Shown here piece after piece: positions 38,276 to 47,122 of a stretch of DNA of 64,000 nt. The position numbers were made by a program, and so were the translations under genes. The stretch spans positions 124,001 through 188,000 of the forward strand of contig NZ_PDZL01000001.1 in NCBI RefSeq assembly GCF_002735705.1, in the 5' to 3' direction. The notes beneath the pieces are model-generated. The model did no database searches and was not told the DNA's origin. It saw only the letters and a program-made list of their open reading frames with translations. Origin of the DNA: Janthinobacterium sp. BJB426 (GTDB lineage Bacteria > Pseudomonadota > Gammaproteobacteria > Burkholderiales > Burkholderiaceae_D). The first letter of the stretch is position 1, and each line of letters starts with the position of its first letter.

Positions 38276-39118
38276 ATGTCTACACCCGCAAAGCCATCCG
38301 CCGCCATCAATGTGCTTAAAGCCAAGCTGGCTGCCGGTCAGGCGGTGCTAGGTGTGTGGTCCATCATACCATCACCGGTGGTGGTGGAAATCTTTGCCCT
38401 CGGTGGCATGGACTTCGCCATCCTCGATATGGAGCACGGGATTTTCGATGTGAGCGGTCTCGATGGTTGCATCCGCGCTGTCGAGGCGGCTGGTGGCGTG
38501 CCACTGGTTCGCGTGCCGGGCGTCAATCCGTCGGCTGCACAATGGGCGCTGGACTTGGGCGCACATGGCATTGTCGCGCCGCAGGTGAATAATGCGGGCG
38601 AAGCCGAGACCGTCGTCAGAATGGCAAAATATGCGCCGCGCGGCACGCGCGGCTACAATCCGTTTACCCGCGCGGCGCAGTATGCGAATCCGCCGGACAA
38701 CTGCTCTGGGAAGTTGAGTAATGATTTCTCACTGACTTGCGTCATTATCGAAAGCGAAAGCGCGCTGGCTGATATGGATGCCATCTGCGCCACGCCAGGA
38801 CTGGACGTGGTCTACATGGGCATTTACGACTTGGCGGTGGCGCTTGGCTGTGATGGCAATACGCGCCATCCGCGCGTTACCGCCATAGTCGATAGCTCGA
38901 TCCAGCGTATCCGCGCCGCAGGCAAGGCCGCTGGCATGATGGTGCGCAGCCAGCAAGACATTGCCGCCGCTTTGGCGCTGGGCGCGAACTTCCTGGTCTA
39001 CGCGGTTGATACCTCGATCATCCGCGATGCCGTGGTGCGTGCGGTCACTTCTTTTGACCAGGAACACAGTATATTCCTGGCGCTTAACAATACTCCCGAC
39101 ATGATGGACCCGAAATGA
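38276..39118 (+). CDS. HpcH/HpaI-family aldolase
   Basis: A 280-residue TIM-barrel class II aldolase. Landmarks are LGVWSIIPSPVVVEIFALGG, the metal-binding region FAILDMEHGIFD, VPLVRVPGVNP with the catalytic arginine, GAHGIVAPQVNNAGEA and VYMGIYDLAVALG. Family members join or cleave pyruvate (or oxaloacetate) and an aldehyde. It begins 12 bases after rfbH, and its stop overlaps the next start (ATGA). In this position it may build or process a carbon unit for the sugar; the real substrate is unknown. Confidence 0.87.
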   Translation: MSTPAKPSAAINVLKAKLAAGQAVLGVWSIIPSPVVVEIFALGGMDFAILDMEHGIFDVSGLDGCIRAVEAAGGVPLVRVPGVNPSAAQWALDLGAHGIVAPQVNNAGEAETVVRMAKYAPRGTRGYNPFTRAAQYANPPDNCSGKLSNDFSLTCVIIESESALADMDAICATPGLDVVYMGIYDLAVALGCDGNTRHPRVTAIVDSSIQRIRAAGKAAGMMVRSQQDIAAALALGANFLVYAVDTSIIRDAVVRAVTSFDQEHSIFLALNNTPDMMDPK

Positions 39119-40911
39119 AAATTCGAGTAGCTGACTATATTGCCTCGCGCCTGCTGGAGCAAGGCGTCAAACACGTTTTCCTGCTCAATGGTGGCATGAT
39201 GATGCACCTGGTCGATACTCTCGGTCGCGAAGGCGGCCTCGGCTATATCCACCATCACCACGAGCAAGCCAGCGCGATGGCGGCCGACGGCTACGCGCGC
39301 CGAAGCGGCGAACTGGGCGTGTGCTATGCGACCAGCGGCCCTGGCGCGACAAATATTCTGACCGGTCTGGCTGGCGCGTGGCAGGATAGCACCCCGCTGC
39401 TGTTCCTGACCGGCCAAAGCAAAAGTACCCAGACCATCCAGGGTTCCGGCATCGCCGGCCTGCGCCAGTTCGGCACGTTTGAAGTCGATATTGTGCCTAT
39501 CGTTGCCTCGGTGACCAAGTACGCACAGATTGTCATGGATCCTTTGACCATCCGCTACCACTTGGAAAAAGCGCTGTACCTGGCGCAATCGGGCCGTCCT
39601 GGACCTGTTTTGCTGGACTTGCCGCTGGACGTGCAGGGTGCGTTGATTGACCCTGAGGAATTGCCAGGTTATGTGCCTGAGCCCCTGGCTCTGGCGCCAT
39701 CAAATGCCAACGTGGCGGAAGTGTTAGCCTTGCTGCAGGGGGCGCGCCGGCCGTTGATTCTAGCCGGCTACGGCGTCCGCTGTGCCAATGCCGTATCACA
39801 ACTGCAACAATTGGCTGGTCAACTCGGCATTCCTGTCGCCACTAGCCAGCTGGGCAAAGATGTGATGTATTTCGACCACCCCCTGTTTGTCGGCCATCCG
39901 GGACCGAAAGGTGATCGCGCCGGCAATTTCGCAGTGCAGAGCGCTGATGTCATCCTCAGTATAGGCTGCAGTCTGCATGGCCAGACCACCGGCTGGGAAA
40001 GCGAGCTGTTTGCACCGTCCGCTGTCAAGATCCAGGTCGAACTCGATGCGGCCGTGATCGCCCGTGGGCAAGTTGGCGTCAGTCACGCGATCCAGGCGGG
40101 CAGCCTGGAATTCATCGACGCCTTGCTGGCCGCTTCGGCCGGCACGACTGCGCCCGACTGGAGTGCATGGCGTGCTTGTACCCAGTCATGGAAAGAACGC
40201 TACCCGGTCAGCGCTGAAGCGCATGTGCACAATGATGCCGTCAATTTCTACCATTTCGCCGAAGAACTGAGCCGCATGCTGGCCGACGATGCTTGTGTAG
40301 TCGCCGATGCGGGCTCGGCATTCTATGTGATGGGCCAGGCCTTGCGCGTCAAAAATGGCCAACGCTTCATCTCTTCCGGCTCGATGGGCGCTATGGGCTT
40401 CGCATTGCCGGTGGCCAATGGCGCCGCCACCACGGGCGCCGCCGGTCCGACCGTTTGCGTCACCGGCGATGGTTCCCTCATGACCAACGTACACGAACTG
40501 TCGACGATGAGCCATTTCGGGCTGAACGTGAAACTGTTCGTCATCAATAACGATGGCTATGTATCGATGCGCAATACCCAGCGCGATTTCCTCGGCGCCC
40601 ACTATGTCGGCGCTGACAGCCGCAGTGGTGTATTTATACCGAGCATGGAATCGATGGCGGCCAGCTATGCGCTGCCGTTCGTGCGCTGCGACCGCGAGGA
40701 AGACCTGGCGGCCACACTGGCACAGGTGATGGCGATGGACGGTCCGGTATTGTGCGAGATCGTCGCTCCGCGCGACCAAAAAATCATCCCGGCCGTGGTG
40801 TCGGTCAGGCTGCCGGACGGACGCATGCGTTCGAGCAGCATCGACAGCATGTTTCCGCACCTGCCGGCCGAAATCCAGGCACGGGAAATGGAACAGGCAG
40901 TCGCTCTATGA
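39115..40911 (+). CDS. Thiamine-diphosphate enzyme of the acetolactate-synthase fold, YerE-like candidate
   Basis: A 598-residue protein with the three-domain layout of acetohydroxyacid synthases. The catalytic glutamate is in HHHHEQASAMAADGYARR near the start, then TSGPGATNILTGLAGAW. The ThDP motif GDGSLMTNVHE to INNDGYVSM (GDG-x-NN) is intact in the C-terminal third. In Yersinia, the related YerE decarboxylates pyruvate and adds the two-carbon unit to C4 of CDP-3,6-dideoxy-4-ketoglucose. Its place after rfbFGH and its ATGA overlaps with both neighbours make a sugar-branching role likely rather than branched-chain amino-acid synthesis. The donor acid is not determined. Confidence 0.82.
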   Translation: MKIRVADYIASRLLEQGVKHVFLLNGGMMMHLVDTLGREGGLGYIHHHHEQASAMAADGYARRSGELGVCYATSGPGATNILTGLAGAWQDSTPLLFLTGQSKSTQTIQGSGIAGLRQFGTFEVDIVPIVASVTKYAQIVMDPLTIRYHLEKALYLAQSGRPGPVLLDLPLDVQGALIDPEELPGYVPEPLALAPSNANVAEVLALLQGARRPLILAGYGVRCANAVSQLQQLAGQLGIPVATSQLGKDVMYFDHPLFVGHPGPKGDRAGNFAVQSADVILSIGCSLHGQTTGWESELFAPSAVKIQVELDAAVIARGQVGVSHAIQAGSLEFIDALLAASAGTTAPDWSAWRACTQSWKERYPVSAEAHVHNDAVNFYHFAEELSRMLADDACVVADAGSAFYVMGQALRVKNGQRFISSGSMGAMGFALPVANGAATTGAAGPTVCVTGDGSLMTNVHELSTMSHFGLNVKLFVINNDGYVSMRNTQRDFLGAHYVGADSRSGVFIPSMESMAASYALPFVRCDREEDLAATLAQVMAMDGPVLCEIVAPRDQKIIPAVVSVRLPDGRMRSSSIDSMFPHLPAEIQAREMEQAVAL

Positions 40912-41846
40912 AGCACGTAGCCATCCTTGGTGCCAGCAGCCAGATCGCCAAAGACCTGATACGCTTGATGAGTCGGCAGGAGGATACTTGCTTGCAATTA
41001 TACGTGCGTGACCTGGCTCCGGCGCAACGGTGGTTGGATCAACTCGGCCTGGCCGAGCGCTGCGCGCTGTATCTCTATGCAGCGTACGGCCAGCACGAGC
41101 ATGACGCCGTGATCAATTTCGTCGGCGTTGGCGATCCGCAGCGCGCCGCCAAGATGGGGGCATCAATCTTCAGCATTACTCAGCAGTACGACGACATGGT
41201 GATGGCGGGCCTGGCAAAGCATCCGCAGCGACGCTATATCTTCCTGTCCAGTGGTGCAGCGTATGGCAGCACCTTTCTGGAGCCGGCGGGACCGGCGACT
41301 CAGGCTTCCATTTCGATCAATGCGCTGACACCGCAAGAGTATTATTCGGTCGCCAAACTGCATGCAGAATGTCGTCACCGGGCGCAGCCCGAACTGGCAA
41401 TCACCGATATCCGCGTGTTCAACTGCTTCAGCCGCACGCAGGACATGGAGGCACGGTTTTTCATCACTGACATCGTGCGCGCGATCCGAGAGAATACCGT
41501 GCTGCAGACCTCGCCTGACTACATGGTGCGCGACTTCATGCACCCTGAAGATTTTCACCAACTGGTGAACTGTATCCTGAAAGGCCCGCCGCGCAACGGC
41601 CCGATCGACTGTTATACTCGCGCCCCTGTCGACAAGCCAGCTCTGCTTGATGCGATGAAGCGGCAATTTGGACTGCAATACGAATTTGTCGGCGCCGCCT
41701 CCGCCATGGTGAATGCCACAGGTACCAAGCCGTACTACTATTCGTTGAACCGGCAAGCCGCCGAGTTGGGTTACCTGCCAGCGTATTCCTCACTCGACTG
41801 TATTACGAAGGAAACTGCCAGCATTCTCGGACGAGATCCACATTAG
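40908..41846 (+). CDS. Extended SDR reductase/epimerase, YerF-like candidate
   Basis: A 312-residue Rossmann protein. The nucleotide motif is VAILGASSQIAKDLI, followed by AVINFVGVGDP, the active-site serine in FLSSGAAYGS and YxxxK in QEYYSVAKLHAE. The start overlaps the stop of the thiamine enzyme (ATGA). In yersiniose synthesis a reductase of this kind (YerF) reduces the ketone left after branching, so the same role is proposed here. An ordinary C4 epimerase cannot be ruled out. Confidence 0.75.
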   Translation: MKHVAILGASSQIAKDLIRLMSRQEDTCLQLYVRDLAPAQRWLDQLGLAERCALYLYAAYGQHEHDAVINFVGVGDPQRAAKMGASIFSITQQYDDMVMAGLAKHPQRRYIFLSSGAAYGSTFLEPAGPATQASISINALTPQEYYSVAKLHAECRHRAQPELAITDIRVFNCFSRTQDMEARFFITDIVRAIRENTVLQTSPDYMVRDFMHPEDFHQLVNCILKGPPRNGPIDCYTRAPVDKPALLDAMKRQFGLQYEFVGAASAMVNATGTKPYYYSLNRQAAELGYLPAYSSLDCITKETASILGRDPH

Positions 41847-41923
41847 AGACTAACGGCCCCCATACAGGGACAGGGCCTGCGATTTAAAAAATAAATCATG
41901 AAGATCAAATTGAACGGAAAGAA

Positions 41924-42826
41924 ATGACACAGAAAAGCAAAGTGAAGGTCGGTATTATCGGCACCGGCAATATTGGCACCGACCTGATGGTCAAGATCAT
42001 GCGCTCCGAGTGGCTCGAATGTACCTTGTTTGCCGGCCGTAACTTCAACTCGGCAGGCATGCAAAAAGCCAACGAGCTTGGCGTGCATATTTCTGACCGC
42101 GGTATCGATGCGATCGTGCAAAACCCGGACATTTGCGACATCGTGTTCGACGCCACTTCCGCGCACGCGCACCATGAGCATTGGGCAATTCTCGAGAAGC
42201 TGGGCAAGACGGTCATCGACATGACTCCGGCAAAACTTGGCGCCTTGTGCATCCCTGCCATCAATGCCAAGGAAACCCTCGACAGCGGCGCACGCAATAT
42301 CAACATGATCACTTGCGGCGGCCAGGCGTCGATTCCTATCGCTAACGCGATTGCCCAAGTACATCCGAATATCGCTTACATCGAAGTTGCCTCCAGCATT
42401 TCTTCGCGCAGCGCGGGACCCGCCACACGCCATAATCTTGATGAATATATCGATGCGACCGAGCAGGCGCTGCAAAAGTTTTCGGGTGCTACTCGCTGCA
42501 AGGCGATTCTGATTCTGAACCCTGCTCGGCCGCCAATCGACATGCAGACTACAATTTATGCGCAGATCGAAAATCCGGATATCGAAAAAATTCGCATTTC
42601 AGTCGAAGTGATGGTCAAGAAAATCAATGCCTATGTACCCGGCTATAAAATGATCGTCAATCCGACAGTTGATGGCAATCGTGTCATCGTTACCATCAAG
42701 GTGGTAGGAGCCGGCGATTACCTGCCGCCATACGCCGGAAATCTGGATATCATCAATTGCGCTGCCATTGCCATTGCGGAACAGGTAGCCGAAATTTTAT
42801 TGCGCAAGGAGCAAAACAATGACTAA
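41924..42826 (+). CDS. Acetaldehyde dehydrogenase (acylating), MhpF/DmpF type
   Basis: Interconverts acetaldehyde and acetyl-CoA with NAD(H). The 300-residue product has the full family pattern: VGIIGTGNIGTDLMVKI, IVFDATSAHAHHEHW, VIDMTPAKLGALCIPAIN, and the catalytic C131 in NMITCGGQASIPIA, with YVPGYKMIVNPTVDG later. In catabolism it works with a 4-hydroxy-2-oxovalerate aldolase, which here overlaps its end by eight bases. No ring-cleavage or hydratase genes accompany the pair. In this sugar operon it may run towards acetaldehyde. Confidence 0.92.
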   Translation: MTQKSKVKVGIIGTGNIGTDLMVKIMRSEWLECTLFAGRNFNSAGMQKANELGVHISDRGIDAIVQNPDICDIVFDATSAHAHHEHWAILEKLGKTVIDMTPAKLGALCIPAINAKETLDSGARNINMITCGGQASIPIANAIAQVHPNIAYIEVASSISSRSAGPATRHNLDEYIDATEQALQKFSGATRCKAILILNPARPPIDMQTTIYAQIENPDIEKIRISVEVMVKKINAYVPGYKMIVNPTVDGNRVIVTIKVVGAGDYLPPYAGNLDIINCAAIAIAEQVAEILLRKEQNND

Positions 42827-43841
42827 GAAAGTACTCATCACTGATCCGACCTTGCGTGACGGTAATCACGCAGTACGTCACCAACTGACGGCAGAGAATG
42901 TCGCCAATTACTGCCGTGCTGCTGAAGCCGCCGGTATCCCTATCGTTGAAGTCGGTCATGGCAACGGTCTTGGTGCATCGTCGATGTTGATTGGCGAAGC
43001 CAAATTGAGTGACATCGACATGCTGACCGTGGCGCGTGAAAACCTGAAGGACTCGAAGCTGGGCATCCATTCGATTCCAGGTTTTTGTACTATCAAGAAA
43101 GATTTGGTCAAAGCCATTGACGCCGGTGTTGACGTGTTCCGCATCGCCTCGCACTGCACCGAAGCCGACACCACCGACCGTCATATCGGCTACGTTCGCC
43201 AAGCCGGCAAACAAGTATTCGGCGTACTGATGATGAGTCATATGGCCACGCCTGAAGTATTGGTGGAAGAAGCCAAGAAAATGGAATCATATGGAGCAGA
43301 AGGCTTGATTATCATGGACTCGGCGGGAGCATATTTTCCATCCGACGTGACCGAGCGTATCTCGCGCTTGGTCGATGCACTATCCATCCCAGTTGGCTTT
43401 CATGCCCATAACAATCTAGGTATGGGCGTGATTAATTCGGTGACGGCAGTCAATGCTGGTGCCTCGATGATTGACGCTAGCATCTATGGTTTTGGTGCTG
43501 GCGCCGGCAATGCACAACTGGAAGTGTTGATCGCCGTATTCCAGCGTCTAGGCATCGATACCGGTATCGACTTGTACAAGATTCTCGACGCCGCCGGACT
43601 GGCCGCCAGGGAATTCGTGACGACAATTCCGACGATTTCGTCGCTGAGTATCGTCAGTGGCCTGGCCGGCGTGTTCTCCGGTTTCGCCAAGCCGGTAGAC
43701 CGTGCAGCCAAAGAATACGGTGTCGATCCGCGCGATATCTTCTTTGCGCTGGGCAAGCGCAATGCCGTGGCTGGACAGGAAAGCCTGATTTTTGAAGTGG
43801 CGCAAGAGCTGGCGAATCAAAAGAAAGCGGTGGCACAATGA
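42819..43841 (+). CDS. 4-hydroxy-2-oxovalerate aldolase, MhpE/DmpG type
   Basis: Divalent-metal aldolase that joins or splits pyruvate and acetaldehyde to 4-hydroxy-2-oxopentanoate and channels acetaldehyde to its dehydrogenase partner. The 340-residue protein shows ITDPTLRDGNHAVRHQ with metal and catalytic residues, EVGHGNGLGASS, the metal-binding HAHNNLGMGVINS and DASIYGFGAGAGNAQLE. The C-terminal helical part for partner binding is of normal length. It overlaps the dehydrogenase gene before it and the reductase gene after it (ATGA), so tight co-expression is expected. Confidence 0.93.
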   Translation: MTKKVLITDPTLRDGNHAVRHQLTAENVANYCRAAEAAGIPIVEVGHGNGLGASSMLIGEAKLSDIDMLTVARENLKDSKLGIHSIPGFCTIKKDLVKAIDAGVDVFRIASHCTEADTTDRHIGYVRQAGKQVFGVLMMSHMATPEVLVEEAKKMESYGAEGLIIMDSAGAYFPSDVTERISRLVDALSIPVGFHAHNNLGMGVINSVTAVNAGASMIDASIYGFGAGAGNAQLEVLIAVFQRLGIDTGIDLYKILDAAGLAAREFVTTIPTISSLSIVSGLAGVFSGFAKPVDRAAKEYGVDPRDIFFALGKRNAVAGQESLIFEVAQELANQKKAVAQ

Positions 43842-44926
43842 ATGGACAATTTAAAGAGTTGCGCGGTGATTGTCTTTTAGCTGCATCCCTGCGCGGTGAT
43901 TTGCGTGACCTACTGAAAAACCAGCATATCGCGATTACCGGTGGGACTGGCTTTCTGGGCTCCTGGATCGCTGAAACCGTTGCTGCGTTGAATGATGAGT
44001 ATGGCTTGGAAATTTCCTTAGATATATACGCCCGCAATGTCGCTGACTGGTCAAAAAAATATCCTCACCTGGCGCTGAGAAACGATATTCACACGATTTC
44101 CCAAGATGTGCGTTCTCCCTTTTTATTCGATGCCAGGACCAGTTATGTGGTGCATGCCGCCGGTATCCCGGATAACAGAGTGCATGCCTCGGATCCCTTA
44201 CGTGTGCACCAAACTATTATCTACGGCATGGACCACGCCTTAGAGGCGGCATCCAAGTTGCCAGGTCTGAAGCGTCTGATCAACGTCAGCTCCTGCTTGG
44301 TAAACGGTACTCCAAATCGCGCTGGTGCCCTGGTGGAATCGGACTGTTTTCCCATGCAGGCTGGTGAGCTGCATACTGTATATCGTGAAGCCAAACGTGC
44401 GGCGGAAAGTCTTTGTTCCGTGTATCGCAGTCAGTTCCGCATGCCTGTCAGCACCGTACGTCCCTTTACCTTTGTCGGCCCATACCAGGAACTAGATCGC
44501 CCTTGGGCGATTAACAATTTTATGCTCGATGCCATACGCGGCACCGACATCCGTATCCTCGGTGATGGTTCAGCCCGACGTAGCTACTTGTATGGCAGCG
44601 ACGCAGCTTGGTGGACAATGGTCGCGCTTGTAACCGGCGGCGATGGGCAGATATATAATCTCGGCAGCGATCAACCGATAGCACATGTCGAGTTGGCCAA
44701 GATTATTTCCGATCTGATGTCGATCAAGGTCGAAAGTGCTATAAGAAAATCTGAGACGAAGCAGCGGGTGCTGGACGACTTGTATCCGGACATGTCCAAT
44801 ACGCAGAAAATACTGGGTATAGTGCAAACTTGCTCATTGGAACAGGCGATTAGCAAGACGTATCGTTGGTACTCTTGCAAAAAACAGAATAATCATAATT
44901 ATTTCTCGAGACATAATAATGTCTGA
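43838..44926 (+). CDS. NAD-dependent epimerase/dehydratase family protein (extended SDR)
   Basis: A 362-residue extended SDR. The nucleotide motif is IAITGGTGFLGSWIAE near residue 30, VVHAAGIPDN is the strand-4 region, LINVSSCLVNG holds the serine, and the catalytic pair is in HTVYREAKRAAE. Later come VRPFTFVGPYQELDRPWAINNF and ILGDGSARRSYLYGSD, as in nucleotide-sugar reductases. It ends the tightly overlapped sugar cassette. A role as 4-reductase, epimerase or reductase of the branch is possible. Confidence 0.82.
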   Translation: MNGQFKELRGDCLLAASLRGDLRDLLKNQHIAITGGTGFLGSWIAETVAALNDEYGLEISLDIYARNVADWSKKYPHLALRNDIHTISQDVRSPFLFDARTSYVVHAAGIPDNRVHASDPLRVHQTIIYGMDHALEAASKLPGLKRLINVSSCLVNGTPNRAGALVESDCFPMQAGELHTVYREAKRAAESLCSVYRSQFRMPVSTVRPFTFVGPYQELDRPWAINNFMLDAIRGTDIRILGDGSARRSYLYGSDAAWWTMVALVTGGDGQIYNLGSDQPIAHVELAKIISDLMSIKVESAIRKSETKQRVLDDLYPDMSNTQKILGIVQTCSLEQAISKTYRWYSCKKQNNHNYFSRHNNV

Positions 44927-45666
44927 AAAATCGGTATTTTCCGAAATTAAAAAGATTTGGTTGTAAGCGCGGATATTTTCTGGCATATCCGGAGAGATTT
45001 CTAGCTGGAACTATACGTATGTCAGTTGATGATTAAATAATCAGGCTGATTGTAATATGGAGTAGAAGAAAAAATTCCGGTTCTGCGGCAGGGAAATTGT
45101 AAATTTTTATATCAGGTTCCGCCGGCTGTTATCGCTGCCGTCTGCATTTTCGCAGGGATGACGTCGAGTATGTTGTCAATCACTCCAATTCTGTGGGTTT
45201 GAACATGCTAATATCCTTAAATCCAGATATTTGAAATATCTATTTTTTCGAGCCATCTAACGGGGAGCACAGTTGTATCATGTTTATTTCCCGGCAGAGA
45301 ATATTTCTATGGCCGCTTGCCTTCCCCTACTAAGTGAAGGAGGCAGATTTTTGTATGTTAAATCGATAGATATTTATTTGTCTTATGTCAGAATGACTTT
45401 CATAATTTTTTTATGAATTACTCCCTAATGAATTCGAGTGCGCTCTTAGAAAAAATAGCGGCTGTGATGGGGGGCCTCAGAAGTTAATTTCATCGCCCAT
45501 GCGCTACGATTGCCAAAATAAAAGAACAAGGAAAGTATTCATGGTTCGAGATGCAAGAAAAATTTAAGATGTACATTTCTTTCGGTAGCTGAATGCAATT
45601 GAACTAAGCCGTCTTTTGTTTTTAAATGCTTTTTTTGCTAATTTGTACTTGGTTGGGGAGTAGTAA
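44927..45666. other. 740-base gap at the junction of two gene blocks
   Basis: No convincing gene is seen. The stretch is mixed in base composition. It holds GTCTGC-ATTTTC-GCAGGGATGAC at about 45149-45171, which resembles the end of a dispersed palindromic repeat, and a weak hairpin TGCCT...AGGCA at about 45318-45345 followed by TTTTTG. The downstream flippase promoter is probably near its right end. It separates the GC-rich sugar cassette from AT-rich export genes and may be a recombination joint. Confidence 0.45.
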
Positions 45667-47007
45667 GTGTCTAGAATTCGGGAGTGGTTCGGAATCGATA
45701 GAGCAATTTTATTTACATTGATGGGGCGTGGATGGTCAGTGGGAGCGGGACTGGTCACCATATTTATGGTGACGCATTTCCTTAGCCCTGAACTACAGGG
45801 CTATTACTATACCTTCAATAGCCTCATCGCGCTTCAGATATTTGTCGAATTGGGGCTCACTTACGTCATTATTCAATTCGCAAGCCATGAGATGACACAT
45901 TTAAAATGGGCAGATGGGGGAGTGGTCACAGGAGATGCTCGGGCCAAGCGTCGACTACAGTCGCTGATATATTTCGCGCTGACTTGGTTTGGTATAGCCG
46001 CAGTCTTAATGATATTGGTGTTATTGCCTGTAGGGATATATTTTTTTAGTTCCAAAACATCCATCTCGGTTATCTATGAAACAAGCAAGCCATGGTCTAT
46101 GCTTGTTGTATTTTCTTCTATTAATTTAATTATCACCGCGTCCGGCGCAGTCTTGGAAGGCTGTGGGAGGGTAGCTGATATAGCGATATTTCGTTTTTGG
46201 CAATCTTTTGCATCAGTTACAGCGACATGGCTCGTACTGTGGAGTGGTGGTGGTATTTATGCGCTAGTGGCTAACAGTGCAGTTCTGGCTTCAGTCGGAG
46301 CTATCTGGCTCTGGCTTAAATACCGAAATTTTTTCCTTGATCTATTCAATGGCAGTAAAAAACTTCCCGGTATGGATTGGAAAAATGAAGTTTGGCCGTT
46401 TCAATGGAGAATAGCGCTGAGCTGGATGAGCGGATTCCTGATTTTTCAGCTATTTAATCCGCTTCTTTTTGCGACACATGGACCAATAGTTGCCGGAAAA
46501 ATGGGGATGAGTCTGCAGATAATCGCAGCAATGAATGGCGCAGCTATGGCTTGGATTTCGACTAAGGTACCTTTGTATGGAAATCTAGTCGCATCCGGAC
46601 AACAGGAGAAATTGGATCGGATCGCACTGAAAGGTTTTATTCAATCTTTTGCATTTTTATTTTTTGGCATTGTAGCCGTAGGATCGATATTTTATTACCT
46701 TTTCCATATCGGGTCTCCTTATGCCGAACGTGTCCTTTCCTTGCGTCTTTTGTTAATGCTGGGCTTGGTATGTCTAGCTAACCACGTTGTCTTTGCACAG
46801 GCTGCGTATCTTAGAGCTCACAAACAGGAACCGTTCATGGGAATATCAATCCTGACGGGTCTTATTACAGCCTCGTTGGCTTTTCTTCTAGTTCCCAAGA
46901 TGGGGGCTGCCGGTGCCGTATTTGCATATTCTTTTTCTTCATTGACGATAAGCTTACTCGGTGGAACCATGATTTTTTTTAGGAAGAGAAAAAAATGGTC
47001 ACATTGA
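45667..47007 (+). CDS. wzx: O-antigen/oligosaccharide flippase (Wzx type)
   Basis: A 446-residue inner-membrane protein with about twelve hydrophobic segments in the MATE/MOP-type arrangement of Wzx flippases. It moves undecaprenyl-linked repeat units to the periplasmic face. The start is GTG with GGGGAG seven bases upstream. The N-terminal LFTLMGRGWSVGAGLVTIFM segment and the C-terminal VPKMGAAGAVFAYSF region are typical. Base composition is lower in GC than the sugar cassette. Specificity cannot be read from sequence. Confidence 0.85.
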   Translation: MSRIREWFGIDRAILFTLMGRGWSVGAGLVTIFMVTHFLSPELQGYYYTFNSLIALQIFVELGLTYVIIQFASHEMTHLKWADGGVVTGDARAKRRLQSLIYFALTWFGIAAVLMILVLLPVGIYFFSSKTSISVIYETSKPWSMLVVFSSINLIITASGAVLEGCGRVADIAIFRFWQSFASVTATWLVLWSGGGIYALVANSAVLASVGAIWLWLKYRNFFLDLFNGSKKLPGMDWKNEVWPFQWRIALSWMSGFLIFQLFNPLLFATHGPIVAGKMGMSLQIIAAMNGAAMAWISTKVPLYGNLVASGQQEKLDRIALKGFIQSFAFLFFGIVAVGSIFYYLFHIGSPYAERVLSLRLLLMLGLVCLANHVVFAQAAYLRAHKQEPFMGISILTGLITASLAFLLVPKMGAAGAVFAYSFSSLTISLLGGTMIFFRKRKKWSH

Positions 47008-47122
47008 CTGCCATATTTTTAAAATATTTTATTTATTTTTTATGAATGTGAATTTGAGATTTTCTTGTAAAACCCTGAAAAGTGCGCAATTAAAATTGCC
47101 TAAATGATATTATTGGTTAATT

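Noticed and set aside
39115..40911. Housekeeping acetolactate synthase (ilvB)
   Set aside because: No regulatory subunit gene (ilvH/ilvN) or ilvC follows, and the gene is embedded by overlapping codons in a CDP-sugar cassette.
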